Shown: positions 34,871 through 43,676 of the stretch, one piece after another | Position numbering within the stretch: position 1 is the stretch's first letter | Layout of the letters: each line of letters opens with the position of its first letter | DNA from: Frigoriglobus tundricola | GTDB taxonomy: Bacteria; Planctomycetota; Planctomycetia; Gemmatales; Gemmataceae | Direction of reading: 5' to 3' | Length of the DNA: 64,000 nt | Assembly: GCF_013128195.2 (NCBI RefSeq) | Contig: NZ_CP053452.2 | Location: 6,882,001 to 6,946,000 of the forward strand | Program-made: the position numbers and the translations under genes | The notes under the pieces: model-generated | Seen by the model: only the letters and a program-made list of their open reading frames with translations | The model's database searches: none | Told to the model about the DNA's origin: nothing

Positions 34871-34900
34871 GACCAAGGACCTCGTTGTGTCGGCGGGGCG

Positions 34901-36181
34901 TCAGGACGGCAGCAGGTATTCCGCGGGCAGCACCCGCACCACCTCTTCGATGCTGGTCAGGCCCTGGGCGACCTTCAGGACGGCGGCGTGGCGGAACTCG
35001 ATCATCCCCTCCTCGACCGCCTTCTTGCGGATCGCGCTGACCGGGGCGGACTGGTCGATCAGCTCGCGGATCGCCGGGGTCACGGCGAGCATCTCGAACA
35101 CGCCCGTGCGCCCGGCGTACCCGGTGTTGAAGCACGCCGGGCACCCGCCCGGCCCGCACAGCAGCTCGCCCTCGCCCGGCTGGAGCCACTGGCGCACGCC
35201 CTCGAAGAGGCGCGGGGCCGGCACCTCGAACGTCTCCTTGCACTTCGGGCACAGGGTGCGGATGAGCCGCTGGGCGACCACGCCGAGGAGCGAGTTGGAC
35301 AGCAGGTACGGGTGGACGCCGAGCCGCAGCAGGCTGTTCACCGCGGCCGACGCCACCGGGGCGTGCAGCGTGGACAGCACCAGGTGCCCGCTGCCGGCGG
35401 CGCGGACGGCGGTCAGCGCGGTCTCCGCGTCGCGGATCTCGCCGATCATGATGACGTCCGGCGCCTGTCGGAGCACGTGCCGGAGCAGGGCGTCGAAGGT
35501 GAGGTCCAGGCCGGCGTTCACCTGCGTCTGGCGGACGCCGGGGAGCGAGTACTCGATCGGGTCCTCGATCGTGTTGATCTTCCGCTCGCCGTTGTTGAGC
35601 GCGGCCAGGGCGCCGTAGAGGGTGGTGCTCTTGCCGCTCTCGGTCGGGCCGGTCACGAGCAGCAGGCCGTTCGGGTTGCTCAGGAACTGCGTGAGCCGGC
35701 TGTAGTGGTGCCCGTCCATGCCGAGCTGGTCGAGGCCGAGGAGCCGGTACTCCTGGTCCAGGATGCGGGCGGTGCAGTCCTCCCCGTGGAGGGTCGGCAT
35801 GGTGTTGATGCGCAGGTCGAGCTTGCTCCCGGACTTCTTGGTGTACAGCCAGCGGCCGTCGAGGGGCCGGCGGCGCTCGGAAAAGTTCATGTCGCCGGCG
35901 GTCTTGATGTACGAGATGCACCGCCGGCCGAAGTCGGACGGGAGCCGGCCGAGCGACCGGATGATGCCCAGGTGCCGCACCGCGACCTCGACGTGGTCCT
36001 CGTTGGAGAACAGGAACAGGTCGCTGACGTGGAGCTGGGCGGCGTACTCGACCAGGGCCGGGACCGTCTGGTCCGGGTCGCGGGTCTGGAGGTCGATCTG
36101 GGTGATCTGGTGCGACGGCCCGGTGGTCCGGGGGACCCGTCCGGAAACCGGCCCCGATGTCGGCTGTTCGACGGTCGCCAC
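34901..36181 (-). CDS. GspE/PilB-family assembly ATPase
   Basis: A 426-residue secretion or pilus assembly ATPase. Walker A is GPTESGKSTT near 185, the Asp box and Walker B are TIEDPIEYSLPGVRQTQVNA and DVIMIGEIRDAETALTAVRA, and the His box is STLHAPVASAAVNSLLRLG. The C-terminal zinc site is CPKC plus CPAC in GGCPACFNTGYAGRTGVFEM. The long N-terminal MshEN/N1 domain of full-length GspE is absent, and only about 20 extra residues precede the N2 domain. The GTG at 36181 has AAGGA six bases upstream and is preferred over a GTG at 36196. It is followed by gspF. Confidence 0.9.
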   Translation of the reverse strand: MATVEQPTSGPVSGRVPRTTGPSHQITQIDLQTRDPDQTVPALVEYAAQLHVSDLFLFSNEDHVEVAVRHLGIIRSLGRLPSDFGRRCISYIKTAGDMNFSERRRPLDGRWLYTKKSGSKLDLRINTMPTLHGEDCTARILDQEYRLLGLDQLGMDGHHYSRLTQFLSNPNGLLLVTGPTESGKSTTLYGALAALNNGERKINTIEDPIEYSLPGVRQTQVNAGLDLTFDALLRHVLRQAPDVIMIGEIRDAETALTAVRAAGSGHLVLSTLHAPVASAAVNSLLRLGVHPYLLSNSLLGVVAQRLIRTLCPKCKETFEVPAPRLFEGVRQWLQPGEGELLCGPGGCPACFNTGYAGRTGVFEMLAVTPAIRELIDQSAPVSAIRKKAVEEGMIEFRHAAVLKVAQGLTSIEEVVRVLPAEYLLPS

Positions 36182-36232
36182 GGTTCGTCCTTCCACGTGC
36201 GGTGAGGGTGATGTGCGGGTCGGCGGCCCGGG

Positions 36233-36661
36233 TCAGCCGGGCGGCGGGTCGCTGGGGAACACCCGGTTCGGGGTGCGGTACGCGCCGTTCTCGGGGGCGC
36301 CCGCCTCGGCCGGCCGGTTCGCCGCCTCGATCGCCAGCGCCTCGCTCGACGCCAGGGGGATCGTGCCGATCATGCCCAGCACCTCCAGCGTGTGCCGGAT
36401 CGTCGGGCTGAAGCCGTAGACGAGGAGCCGCCCGCCGCCGGTAACGAAGTGGCCGGCGATCTTGACCAGCCAGGTCAGGCCGCTCGTGTCCATGCCGTCG
36501 GCGCGCTCCAGGTTCAGCACCACTTTTTGCTTGTAGCAGCGCGGGCCGAGCAGCTCCTGGAGCGGCTCGGAGCCCGGCGCGCGGCCCCGGACCGACACCG
36601 GCCCCTCACAAACGACGCGGAGAACTTCGTCGTTCGGCAGCGGTTTGTACGTCAACTTCAT
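36233..36661 (-). CDS. STAS domain protein
   Basis: A 142-residue protein whose core is a STAS fold, as in anti-sigma factor antagonists: VVLNLERADGMDTSGLTWLV carries the conserved DTSG, in which Ser is the phosphorylation-type residue (about S92). The 25 C-terminal residues are extra. It lies 50 bases upstream of the GspE-like ATPase, in the same direction, so the three may be one operon. A STAS protein would then control the motor or its expression through a serine kinase or phosphatase, but neither is visible in the window. This regulatory role is inferred from domain and position. Confidence 0.75.
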   Translation of the reverse strand: MKLTYKPLPNDEVLRVVCEGPVSVRGRAPGSEPLQELLGPRCYKQKVVLNLERADGMDTSGLTWLVKIAGHFVTGGGRLLVYGFSPTIRHTLEVLGMIGTIPLASSEALAIEAANRPAEAGAPENGAYRTPNRVFPSDPPPG

Positions 36662-37073
36662 TGCGACCTCGGGCGTGTGCTGATCCGGGCGGCGAGCGCC
36701 CCTCGGGCGGACCAGGGTAACGACAGCCTACCACACGCCGGCCTGGAGCGGCGGTTCGGTTCAGGTCGGGACGATAATCACACGCGCGGTGATAGAATAC
36801 ACGTCCGGAACTCAGAAGCGTCATGAATGTGAGATGAAACCTCGGTGGCGGTCCGGTGTCGGGGCGGGCCGCGCCGGACGGGCGTTACGCGTCGGATAAC
36901 GGCACCGGGTGATAATGGTGCGCGGGAGTTCACCTCTTGGCCCGGCCCCGGTGCGTATGATTCAGTATGCCCGGAGCGGCCGTGGAGCCCGGCCGTGACG
37001 CCCGCACAGCGGGGCCGATGGGGCGCCTGCAGGAAGAGAATCGTCGTTGGGCCGCTTTCTACGGAGTCGTACC
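36662..37073. other. Divergent intergenic region
   Basis: A 412-base region between the STAS gene (minus) and the PAC2 gene (plus), so promoters for both should lie here. TGATAGAAT at about 36791-36799 is a possible extended -10 on the plus strand. At 36967-36988 a short text GAGCGGCCGTGGAGCCCGGC matches part of the 51-bp repeat unit found at 44453 and 54037. I see no convincing gene. Confidence 0.45.
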
Positions 37074-38093
37074 ATGCCCGACACCCCGACACTCAACCGC
37101 CCGTGGCTCATCGCCGTGTGGCCCGGAATGGGGCACGTCGCGCTCAACGCGGGCGTGTACCTGCTCGCCAAACTCGAAATGACGGCCGTGGCCGAGTTCG
37201 AGGGCGGCGACCTGTTCGACGTGGGCCAGGTGGAAGTGAAGGGCGGCGTGATCCAGCCGGCCCGCCGCCCGCGGAACCGGTTCTTCGTCTGGACCGACCC
37301 GGAGCACCGGCACGACCTCGTCGTGTTCCTCGGCGAGGCGCAGCCGCCCGTGGGCAAGTTGCCGTTCTGCCGCCAGGTGATCGACTACGCGCTGGGGCTC
37401 GGGGTCGAGCGGGTGGTCACGTTCGCCGCGATGGCCACGCAGATGCGGCCGGAGCACCCGTCGCGCGTGTTCGGTGCGGCCACCGACGAGAAGGGGGTGA
37501 CCGAGCTCCGCGGTCACGGGCTGACGGTTCTGGAGGACGGTAACATCGGCGGGCTGAACGGCGTGCTCCTGGGCGCCGCCGCGGCCGCCGGGTTGCGCGG
37601 GACCTGCCTCCTGGGCGAGATGCCGCAGGTGTTCGCCCAGGTGCCGTTCCCGAAGGCGTCGCTGGCCATCCTCGAAGCGTTCACCACGCTCACGGGGGTG
37701 GGGGTCGATATGACCGAGCTGGCGGAGCAGTCCAAGGCGGTGGAGGACCAGCTCGGCGAACTCCTGAGCCGGGTCGAGGACCAGTACGGTCAGCCGCCGG
37801 GCGACGACGAGGGCGCCGACGAGGACGACGAGGAGGAAGGTGAGTTCGCGGCGGAGGACGACAGCGAGCCCCCGGAACGGGTCGCGCCGGGCACGCGGGA
37901 GGGCGTCGAGTACCGCTACGAAGGGCCGGACGAGCCGGTCCAGCTCCCGTCCGTGGCGCGGATCGAGGAGCTGTTCGCGCGGGCGGCAGAGGACCGGTCG
38001 AAGGCGTTCGAGTTGAAACGCGAACTCGATCGCCTGGGCCTGTTCAAGCGGTACGAGGATCGGTTCCTGGACCTGTTCAAGCACGAGGCGTGA
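37074..38093 (+). CDS. PAC2 family protein with acidic insert
   Basis: A 339-residue protein of the PAC2 family, related to proteasome assembly chaperones and archaeal/actinobacterial PAC2 proteins of unclear role. The fold is visible from LIAVWPGMGHVALNAGVYLL through VIDYALGLGVERVVTFAAMA and GLNGVLLGAAAAAGLRG to LAILEAFTTLTGVGVDMTEL. Between this and a conserved C-terminal helix (LFKRYEDRFLDLFKHEA) comes a very acidic stretch (DDEGADEDDEEEGEFAAEDD, about 244-263). The ATG at 37074 has GGAG nine bases upstream. No proteasome genes are adjacent. Confidence 0.82.
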   Translation: MPDTPTLNRPWLIAVWPGMGHVALNAGVYLLAKLEMTAVAEFEGGDLFDVGQVEVKGGVIQPARRPRNRFFVWTDPEHRHDLVVFLGEAQPPVGKLPFCRQVIDYALGLGVERVVTFAAMATQMRPEHPSRVFGAATDEKGVTELRGHGLTVLEDGNIGGLNGVLLGAAAAAGLRGTCLLGEMPQVFAQVPFPKASLAILEAFTTLTGVGVDMTELAEQSKAVEDQLGELLSRVEDQYGQPPGDDEGADEDDEEEGEFAAEDDSEPPERVAPGTREGVEYRYEGPDEPVQLPSVARIEELFARAAEDRSKAFELKRELDRLGLFKRYEDRFLDLFKHEA

Positions 38094-38158
38094 CGCGCGC
38101 CTCTGCGGGTGGTCGGAGCGGGCACTCCGTTTCGGGCGCGGCTCGGGACAGTAGGTCA

Positions 38159-38220
38159 CTCGCTCCGCGCGTGACGCGCGCCCCCGACCCCCGATGGGAG
38201 GGCGCGACTCGCGGAGCGAG
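38159..38220. terminator. Inverted repeat between convergent genes
   Basis: CTCGCTCCGCG at 38159-38169 pairs with 38210-38220, enclosing GC-rich sequence with further self-complementarity (GCGCGTGACGCGCGC). It lies between the convergent PAC2 and kinase genes and could end both transcripts. Confidence 0.4.
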
Positions 38221-38256
38221 TCGCCGACTTTCCCAAACCGAATGGGCGGTGCCCGT

Positions 38257-39807
38257 TCACATGACTTTCGCCTCACGCAGTACCGCCACTCCCCGCGCCA
38301 ATGTGTCTTCTGGCGCGCCGTCCGCGTTCACCTCGCGCACCAGTCGTCGCGTGCGCGGGTCGAAGTCCTGCCAGCGCGCCGCGACGGTGTCGTGGACCGC
38401 GACGGTCGCGTCGGAGGCGTCGGAGCGGCGCGCGGTGATGCGGCGCTTCGCGACCCCCGGATCGGCCCGGCACCACAGCAGAACCGCCGGCACCGCCAGT
38501 CTTTCCGCGGCGTTCAGGAAGTCGCGCCGGCGGTTCTCGTCGGGAAAGTTCGCGTCCACGATCACCCGCCCGCCGTCGGTGGCGACCGCCTCAGCGCGGC
38601 GGAGGCACTCCGCGTAGGTCCGGGCCGTCCACTCCGGGGTGTACAGCCCTTCGCCGGGCGCGTCCGGGGCCACCCCGGCGAGTTCCTTCCGCACCACGTC
38701 CGAGCGGACCAGTGCCAGGTGCCCGCGTTCCGCCAGCCCGCGGGCGAGAGTGGACTTACCCGTGCCCGGTAGGCCCGCGACCAGCACGAGGGCCGGGCGC
38801 CGATCGGCGCTCTCCAGCGATCCGAGCGCGAGCAGCCAGTGCGCCCGCGCCAGGGTCCGGGCCTCCGCGCGTTTGGGCTCGGGGATCTCCTCCTCGAGCG
38901 CCGTCATCCCGTCCACCTTGGCCCGGACGGCGGCCCGGTACGCAATGTAGAAGGGGAAGAGGGCCGCCCCCTCGGCGTCGTCCGACGCGAGAAGGTAGCG
39001 TGCGGTGAACGCGGCGGCCAGGTCGCGCCGGCCCCGGAACGCGAGGTCCATCGCCAAAAACGCCGCGTCGGCGATCGGGTCCGCGTGGCGGAAGGACTCG
39101 GAGAACTCGATACAGTCGATGGCAACGAGGTCGTCCGGCGGGGCGCGGTCCGGGAAGGAATAGACGTGGTCGAGGTGGAGGTCGCCGTGCGTGTCGCGGG
39201 GCACCCCGCGGGCCGCGCGCGCCTCGATCAGCGGCCGGAGGCGCTCCAGGGCGGCCTCGGTCGCCCCGTGCAGGCGGTCGAACAGCGTGCGGCTCACGGT
39301 CACGCCGATCTGTGCGGCCGACTGCACGAAGTTGTCGCGTGCGTTGCGGGCGACGACCTCATGCCGGCCGGACTCCGCGACCCGCGGGCCGGCTTCCGCG
39401 CGGCGGTGAAACTCGGCGAGCCTGACCGCGAACGCTTCGAGCAGAGCGGGGGGGAGATCGTCCCCTTGGAGCCGCTCCAGGAACGACGCCCCGGCGGGGA
39501 GCCGGCGCATCTTCACCGCCCATTCGAGGACCTCGCCCTCGCCCTCGAACCGCACGCGGCCGCCGGCCCCGCGCGCGACGGGCACCACGCCGAGGTACAC
39601 CGTCGGGGCCAGGCGCCGGTTCAGCCGCACTTCTTCTTCGCAAAAACGTTTCCGCCGTTCGAGCGTGCTAAAGTCGAGGAACCCCAGGTTCACCGGCTTC
39701 TTGAGCTTGTAAACGAGGTCGCCCGTGAGGACCACGACGGAGATGTGCGTCTGAACGACGTCGGCGGCCGCATCGCGGAGCGCGTCGATCAACTTGCCGA
39801 GTTCCAT
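38257..39807 (-). CDS. Bifunctional aminoglycoside phosphotransferase-like / AAA kinase protein
   Basis: A 516-residue fusion known in many bacteria. Residues 1-330 resemble an APH/choline kinase fold, with THGDLHLDHVYSFPD and a metal-binding AIDCIEFSESFRHAD. Residues about 345-516 are a P-loop kinase domain with Walker A LVAGLPGTGKSTLARGLAE and VIVDANFPDENRRRDFLNAA. The substrate of either half is unknown; a resistance role should not be assumed. The ATG at 39807 is used, giving MELGKLIDALRDAAADVVQ. It converges on the PAC2 gene and diverges from the CBM9-like gene, which begins 81 bases away. Confidence 0.82.
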   Translation of the reverse strand: MELGKLIDALRDAAADVVQTHISVVVLTGDLVYKLKKPVNLGFLDFSTLERRKRFCEEEVRLNRRLAPTVYLGVVPVARGAGGRVRFEGEGEVLEWAVKMRRLPAGASFLERLQGDDLPPALLEAFAVRLAEFHRRAEAGPRVAESGRHEVVARNARDNFVQSAAQIGVTVSRTLFDRLHGATEAALERLRPLIEARAARGVPRDTHGDLHLDHVYSFPDRAPPDDLVAIDCIEFSESFRHADPIADAAFLAMDLAFRGRRDLAAAFTARYLLASDDAEGAALFPFYIAYRAAVRAKVDGMTALEEEIPEPKRAEARTLARAHWLLALGSLESADRRPALVLVAGLPGTGKSTLARGLAERGHLALVRSDVVRKELAGVAPDAPGEGLYTPEWTARTYAECLRRAEAVATDGGRVIVDANFPDENRRRDFLNAAERLAVPAVLLWCRADPGVAKRRITARRSDASDATVAVHDTVAARWQDFDPRTRRLVREVNADGAPEDTLARGVAVLREAKVM

Positions 39808-39887
39808 GCCCGATCTCCGCTCGCGCGAGCCGCCCGGTCTGCCGTACATATTGTGACCCGAACGATACCAGCAGGAAAGGTTGCACC

Positions 39888-40973
39888 ATGCCAGGCCGTC
39901 GCGTCTTCGTTCTCGCGCTCCCATTGGTACTCGGTGCGGCGGTCGCGGTGCCCGCCGCGGACCCGCCGGTCGAAACGGAAACGCTCGCCCCGTGCCCGCA
40001 CCCGAGAGGGTACGTGTGCTACCGCGCTTCGGCGCCCGTCGCCGTCGACGGCGACCTGAAGGACGCGGCGTGGGAGGCGGCCCCCTGGAGCGATGAGTTC
40101 GGGGACATTGAGGGCGCGAAGAAGCCGAAGCCCCGGCACCGCACGCGGGTCAAGATGCTCTGGGACGACGAGGCGCTCTACATCGCGGCCGAGCTGGAAG
40201 AGCCGCACGTGTGGGCGACGCTGAAGGACCACGACTGCGTCATCTTCGCCGACAACGATTTTGAAGTGTTCCTCGACCCCGATGGCGACAACCACCTGTA
40301 CGGCGAGCTGGAACTGAACGCCCTCAACACCACCTGGGACCTGCTGCTCACCAAGCCGTACAAGGACGGCGGCCGCGCGGTCACCGCTTGGGAGATCATG
40401 GGGCTGAAGACCGCCGTGAAGGTCGACGGCACGCTGAACGATCCGAGCGACACGGACAAGGGCTGGACGGTCGAGATCAAGTGGCCGTGGAAGGGGCTGA
40501 CGGAACTCGCCAGCGAGAAGCAGGTGCCGATCCCCCCGGTCGACGGCTCCCAGTACCGAATCAATTTTTCCCGCGTCGAGTGGGACGTGGACACTGCGAA
40601 CGGCAAATACACGAAGGTGAAGAACCGCCCCGAACACAACTGGGTGTGGTCGCCGCAGGGCGTGATCGACATGCACCGCCCGGAGCGCTGGGGCTACGTG
40701 CAGTTCAGCACCGCGAAGCCGGGCACGGCGGCGTTCAAGCCGGACCCGGACTGGACCGTACGCGACAACTTGCACCGCGCCTACTACGCCCAGCACGCGC
40801 ACCGGCAGAAGCACGGCAAGTACGCGCCGACCGCGGCCGATCTGGGGCTGAAGTTGCCGGCGGACCGGTTGGGCGTGGAGACGACGCGGAGCGGCTTCGA
40901 GATGGGGTGGACCGACGACAAGGCCGCGAAGCCGCGGTACACGATCACCCACGACGGGCGGATTTCGAAGTAG
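39888..40973 (+). CDS. Secreted CBM9-like carbohydrate-binding protein
   Basis: A 361-residue protein with a signal peptide (VFVLALPLVLGAAVAVPAA). The following 220 residues are like family 9 carbohydrate-binding modules: APVAVDGDLKDAAWEAAPWS, MLWDDEALYIAAELEEPHVW, and DNDFEVFLDPDGDNHLYGEL, ending in WGYVQF. A C-terminal part (DNLHRAYYAQHAHRQKHGKY) resembles planctomycete additions to such modules. It probably binds sugars in the periplasm or at the cell surface. No hydrolase is fused. The stop codon lies inside a terminator-like palindrome. Confidence 0.82.
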   Translation: MPGRRVFVLALPLVLGAAVAVPAADPPVETETLAPCPHPRGYVCYRASAPVAVDGDLKDAAWEAAPWSDEFGDIEGAKKPKPRHRTRVKMLWDDEALYIAAELEEPHVWATLKDHDCVIFADNDFEVFLDPDGDNHLYGELELNALNTTWDLLLTKPYKDGGRAVTAWEIMGLKTAVKVDGTLNDPSDTDKGWTVEIKWPWKGLTELASEKQVPIPPVDGSQYRINFSRVEWDVDTANGKYTKVKNRPEHNWVWSPQGVIDMHRPERWGYVQFSTAKPGTAAFKPDPDWTVRDNLHRAYYAQHAHRQKHGKYAPTAADLGLKLPADRLGVETTRSGFEMGWTDDKAAKPRYTITHDGRISK

Positions 40974-41048
40974 GGTGGGGCAGGGCTTTGCGCCGTCAAA
41001 CCGGTGATTGAAGACGGTGGAACGGCGCAAAGCCCTCTCCCACCCTAC
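40970..41048. terminator. Palindrome between convergent genes
   Basis: GTAGGGTGGGGCAGGGCTTT... at 40970-40996 pairs over 27 bases with 41022-41048 with one mismatch. It includes the TAG stop of the CBM9-like gene and ends six bases before the stop of the nuclease gene on the other strand, so it probably terminates both transcripts. Confidence 0.7.
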
Positions 41049-41053
41049 GCGGG

Positions 41054-42469
41054 TCAGACCACCGCGCTCTCCCCGCGCTCCGGTATTTCCACGTCCGCGA
41101 AGCCGATCCCCTTCAGCCCGTCCTGCAACTTCTGCGCGCGGTCGGGCTCGGCGTGGACGAGCCGCACCCGCGTGCTCCGGTCCAGCGCGCCGAGCATCCG
41201 GAGCACGTCGCCGTGGTCGGCGTGGCTGGACAAGCCGTTCAACACGACGACCTCCGCCCGCACGGGACACAGTTGCCCCAGCACCCGCACCTCGGGCCGC
41301 TTATCGACCAGGCGCCGGCCGAGCGTCTCCGCGGCCTGGTAACCCGCAATGAGGACCGTGTTCAGCGGGTTGCCCAGCCCGTGCTTCAGGTGGTGCAGGA
41401 CGCGCCCGGCCTCGCACATGCCGCTCGCCGCGATGATCACGCACGGCCCCGGCCGGTAGTTCAGCTTCACGCTCTCGTTCACCGTTTCGACGTACCGCAC
41501 GTGCCGCCCGCCGAACAGGTCCGGCTCCGCCGCCAGCAGGGCGAGTGTCTCCTCGTCGAAGCACTCGGTGTGGTGGCCGAAGACCTCGCTCGCGCGGGTC
41601 GCCATCGGGCTGTCCACGAAGACCGGGACGTCCGGGAGCTTCCCGGCGGAGATGAGCTGGTGCAGGAAGTACACCACCGTTTGCGTCCGGCCGACGGCGA
41701 ACGCCGGGATGATGACGCGCCCGCCGCGCCCCGCGGTGCGCCGGACCACTTCGCCCAGCTTCTCGGCGGTCTCGTCCACGGGCTCGTGCGTGTGCCCGCC
41801 GTAGGTGCTCTCGCTGATGAGCAGATCGCACGCCGGCACCGGGTCCGGGTCGCGAAGAATGGGCAGCCCCGTCCGGCCCACGTCGCCGGTGAACGTCAGG
41901 CGCCGCGTGCCGGCGGGCGTGGCGATGTGGACCGATACCATCGCGGAGCCGAGCAGGTGGCCCGCGTCCACGAACGTCGCGTCCACCCCCTTGCCCACGC
42001 TCACGCGGTCGCCGTACTTCACGGCCTGGAGGCGCGTGAGCGTGCGGAACACGTCGCGGGCGTCGAACAGCGGTTCCACCTTCGGCTGGTCCTTCACCCG
42101 CTTGCGGTTCAGGTAGTTCGCGTCCTCTTCCTGGATCTTCGCGGCGTCGCCGAGCATCACGGCCGCGAGGGCGCGGGTGGCGGGCGTGCAGTAGATCGGC
42201 CCGGTGAACCCGCGGCGCACCAGGTTCGGCAGGTTCCCGCAGTGGTCGACGTGCGCGTGACTCAGGAGGACCGCGCTGACGTCCTTGGCGCGGAACGGGA
42301 AGTCGCGGTTGCGCTGGAAGCTCTCGCTCCGCTTGCCCTGGAAGAGCCCGCAGTCGAGCAGGAGCGTCTTCCCGTTCGCCGTGAGTTCGTGCATCGACCC
42401 GGTGACGGTGCGGGCCGCGCCCCGGAAGGTGACCGTCGGTTCGGTGGGGCGCGGGGCTCGTTTGGGCAC
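41054..42469 (-). CDS. MBL-fold/beta-CASP RNA-processing nuclease
   Basis: A 471-residue metallo-beta-lactamase fold protein with a beta-CASP insertion, of the CPSF73/RNase J-like group (bacterial YsoA/TTHA0252-like exonucleases). Metal motifs in order are LSHAHVDHCGNLPNL, the His of VDAGHLLGSAM, the Asp of FTGDVGRTGLPIL and a C-terminal LSSHADHGDVLRML. The beta-CASP part has PVFVDSPMATRASEVFG and VIIAASGMCEAGRVLHHLKH. It probably degrades or trims RNA in the cytoplasm. Its start at 42469 follows a palindrome. Confidence 0.9.
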   Translation of the reverse strand: MPKRAPRPTEPTVTFRGAARTVTGSMHELTANGKTLLLDCGLFQGKRSESFQRNRDFPFRAKDVSAVLLSHAHVDHCGNLPNLVRRGFTGPIYCTPATRALAAVMLGDAAKIQEEDANYLNRKRVKDQPKVEPLFDARDVFRTLTRLQAVKYGDRVSVGKGVDATFVDAGHLLGSAMVSVHIATPAGTRRLTFTGDVGRTGLPILRDPDPVPACDLLISESTYGGHTHEPVDETAEKLGEVVRRTAGRGGRVIIPAFAVGRTQTVVYFLHQLISAGKLPDVPVFVDSPMATRASEVFGHHTECFDEETLALLAAEPDLFGGRHVRYVETVNESVKLNYRPGPCVIIAASGMCEAGRVLHHLKHGLGNPLNTVLIAGYQAAETLGRRLVDKRPEVRVLGQLCPVRAEVVVLNGLSSHADHGDVLRMLGALDRSTRVRLVHAEPDRAQKLQDGLKGIGFADVEIPERGESAVV

Positions 42470-42484
42470 GGGTGCTCCAGCAAG

Positions 42485-42612
42485 AAACGAGGTGATCCGC
42501 AGATTTCGCAGATGACGCAGATTGAAAGACCAAGGAGAGACCGAGCCGCCCGCTCCATTGCCCTCCTATTTCAATCTGTGTCTGTCTGTGAAAATCTGCG
42601 GATCACCCTCGT
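42485..42612. repeat. Imperfect long inverted repeat
   Basis: AACGAGGTGATCCGCAGATT... at 42485-42526 pairs imperfectly with TTTCAATCTGTGTCTGTCTG... at 42569-42612, around a 42-base GC-rich spacer. The phrase GCAGATTGAA occurs also at 20151-20160, so the elements belong together. It lies between two minus-strand genes. Confidence 0.75.
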
Positions 42613-42683
42613 TCTTTCCTTATGCGGCGGCTTCCGGGAGGGGAAGGGGACCCACCGCCGGGACCGCGGCGGCCGGCGGCGCG

Positions 42684-43676
42684 CTAGTAATCGGTGCTGC
42701 GGAACTCGTACACCGCGAGCCCGAGGATGCCGGCGGCGAACAGCAGCGACGACAGAACCGAGAGTTCGGGGTAGTACTGGCCCTTGGCTTTCATGCCGTC
42801 CAGTTCGGGAACGGGGACTTTGTATTCGCCGGCGTGCATCACGTCGAAGAACAAGCCGCTCAGGTCCAGGGGCTTCGGGAGCGTCCAGTACGCCGCGTCC
42901 ATCAGGAACGCGGACACCGGCGTGATTCCCGTTACGTCGAACGCGACGATGTGGTGGTGGGTCAGGTTGACGGCCCAGCACAGCACCCAGAACAGCAGCG
43001 TGCCGAACGCGGCCACGATCGTGCTCCGGGTGCAGACCGCCAGGAACGCACTGAACGCGTAAAAAACGGCGAAGTTGACAATGAGGAGCGGGACCGCCGT
43101 CCAGTAGGCGATGCCCCACACGCCCGTACTCGCGCCGACCCCGAGCCACGTCCCGAACACGAACAGGGTCGCGTGCAGGGCCACGAACAGGACCACGCCC
43201 AGGTACTTCCCGAGCAGGAGCGCCCACCGCGGCGCCGGCTTCGCGAGGAGGACCGTGACCGCGTGCGGTTCGAGGAACGTGGGGAGAAAGGCCGCGGTCC
43301 AGAGGAGGGCGAGCAGCACGCCGGCCGTGTCCGCCAGGATGCCGGCCAGCCACAGCTGGAAGAACCGGACCGCGTCGGCCTTGAACTTCGGCACCGCCAG
43401 CTCGAAGAGGCCGAACCCGAGCGTCATGGTGCCGCCCGATTCCGGCACGCCGTCCGCCGCCGCCCGCGGGTCGGCGCCTTTGGGGATGCGGTCCGGGATC
43501 TCGTACGGGTGCCGCTCGCGCTCGCCCGGCGTGTCCACGGACATGCCGAAGCAGAACAGGGTGCAGAGGGCCGTGATGCCGAGCATCACCCAGAACAGCT
43601 TGGACGCGAGGGACTGGCGGAACGTGTCGCGCACCATCCACCGCACGGTCCGGATCGCGGTCGGGAGCGCGTTCAT
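42684..43676 (-). CDS. ABC-2 type transporter permease
   Basis: A 330-residue membrane protein with about six hydrophobic helices. The N-terminal segment MVRDTFRQSLASKLFWVMLG is typical of ABC-2 permeases of this kind, and the C-terminus holds LSSLLFAAGILGLAVYEFRS. The ATG at 43676 overlaps the stop codon of the ATPase gene by four bases (ATGA), so the two are translationally coupled parts of one exporter. The first soluble loop, about 70 residues, contains a Pro/Arg/Glu-rich stretch. The substrate is unknown. Confidence 0.85.
   Translation of the reverse strand: MNALPTAIRTVRWMVRDTFRQSLASKLFWVMLGITALCTLFCFGMSVDTPGERERHPYEIPDRIPKGADPRAAADGVPESGGTMTLGFGLFELAVPKFKADAVRFFQLWLAGILADTAGVLLALLWTAAFLPTFLEPHAVTVLLAKPAPRWALLLGKYLGVVLFVALHATLFVFGTWLGVGASTGVWGIAYWTAVPLLIVNFAVFYAFSAFLAVCTRSTIVAAFGTLLFWVLCWAVNLTHHHIVAFDVTGITPVSAFLMDAAYWTLPKPLDLSGLFFDVMHAGEYKVPVPELDGMKAKGQYYPELSVLSSLLFAAGILGLAVYEFRSTDY

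Noticed and set aside
33618-35921. Long minus-strand open frame over gspE/gspF
   Set aside because: It is a shifted reading of the two secretion genes, with Arg/Pro/His-rich text and no domain.
38257-39807. Aminoglycoside resistance gene
   Set aside because: The APH-like half is fused to a P-loop kinase in a widespread chromosomal family; nothing shows drug modification.
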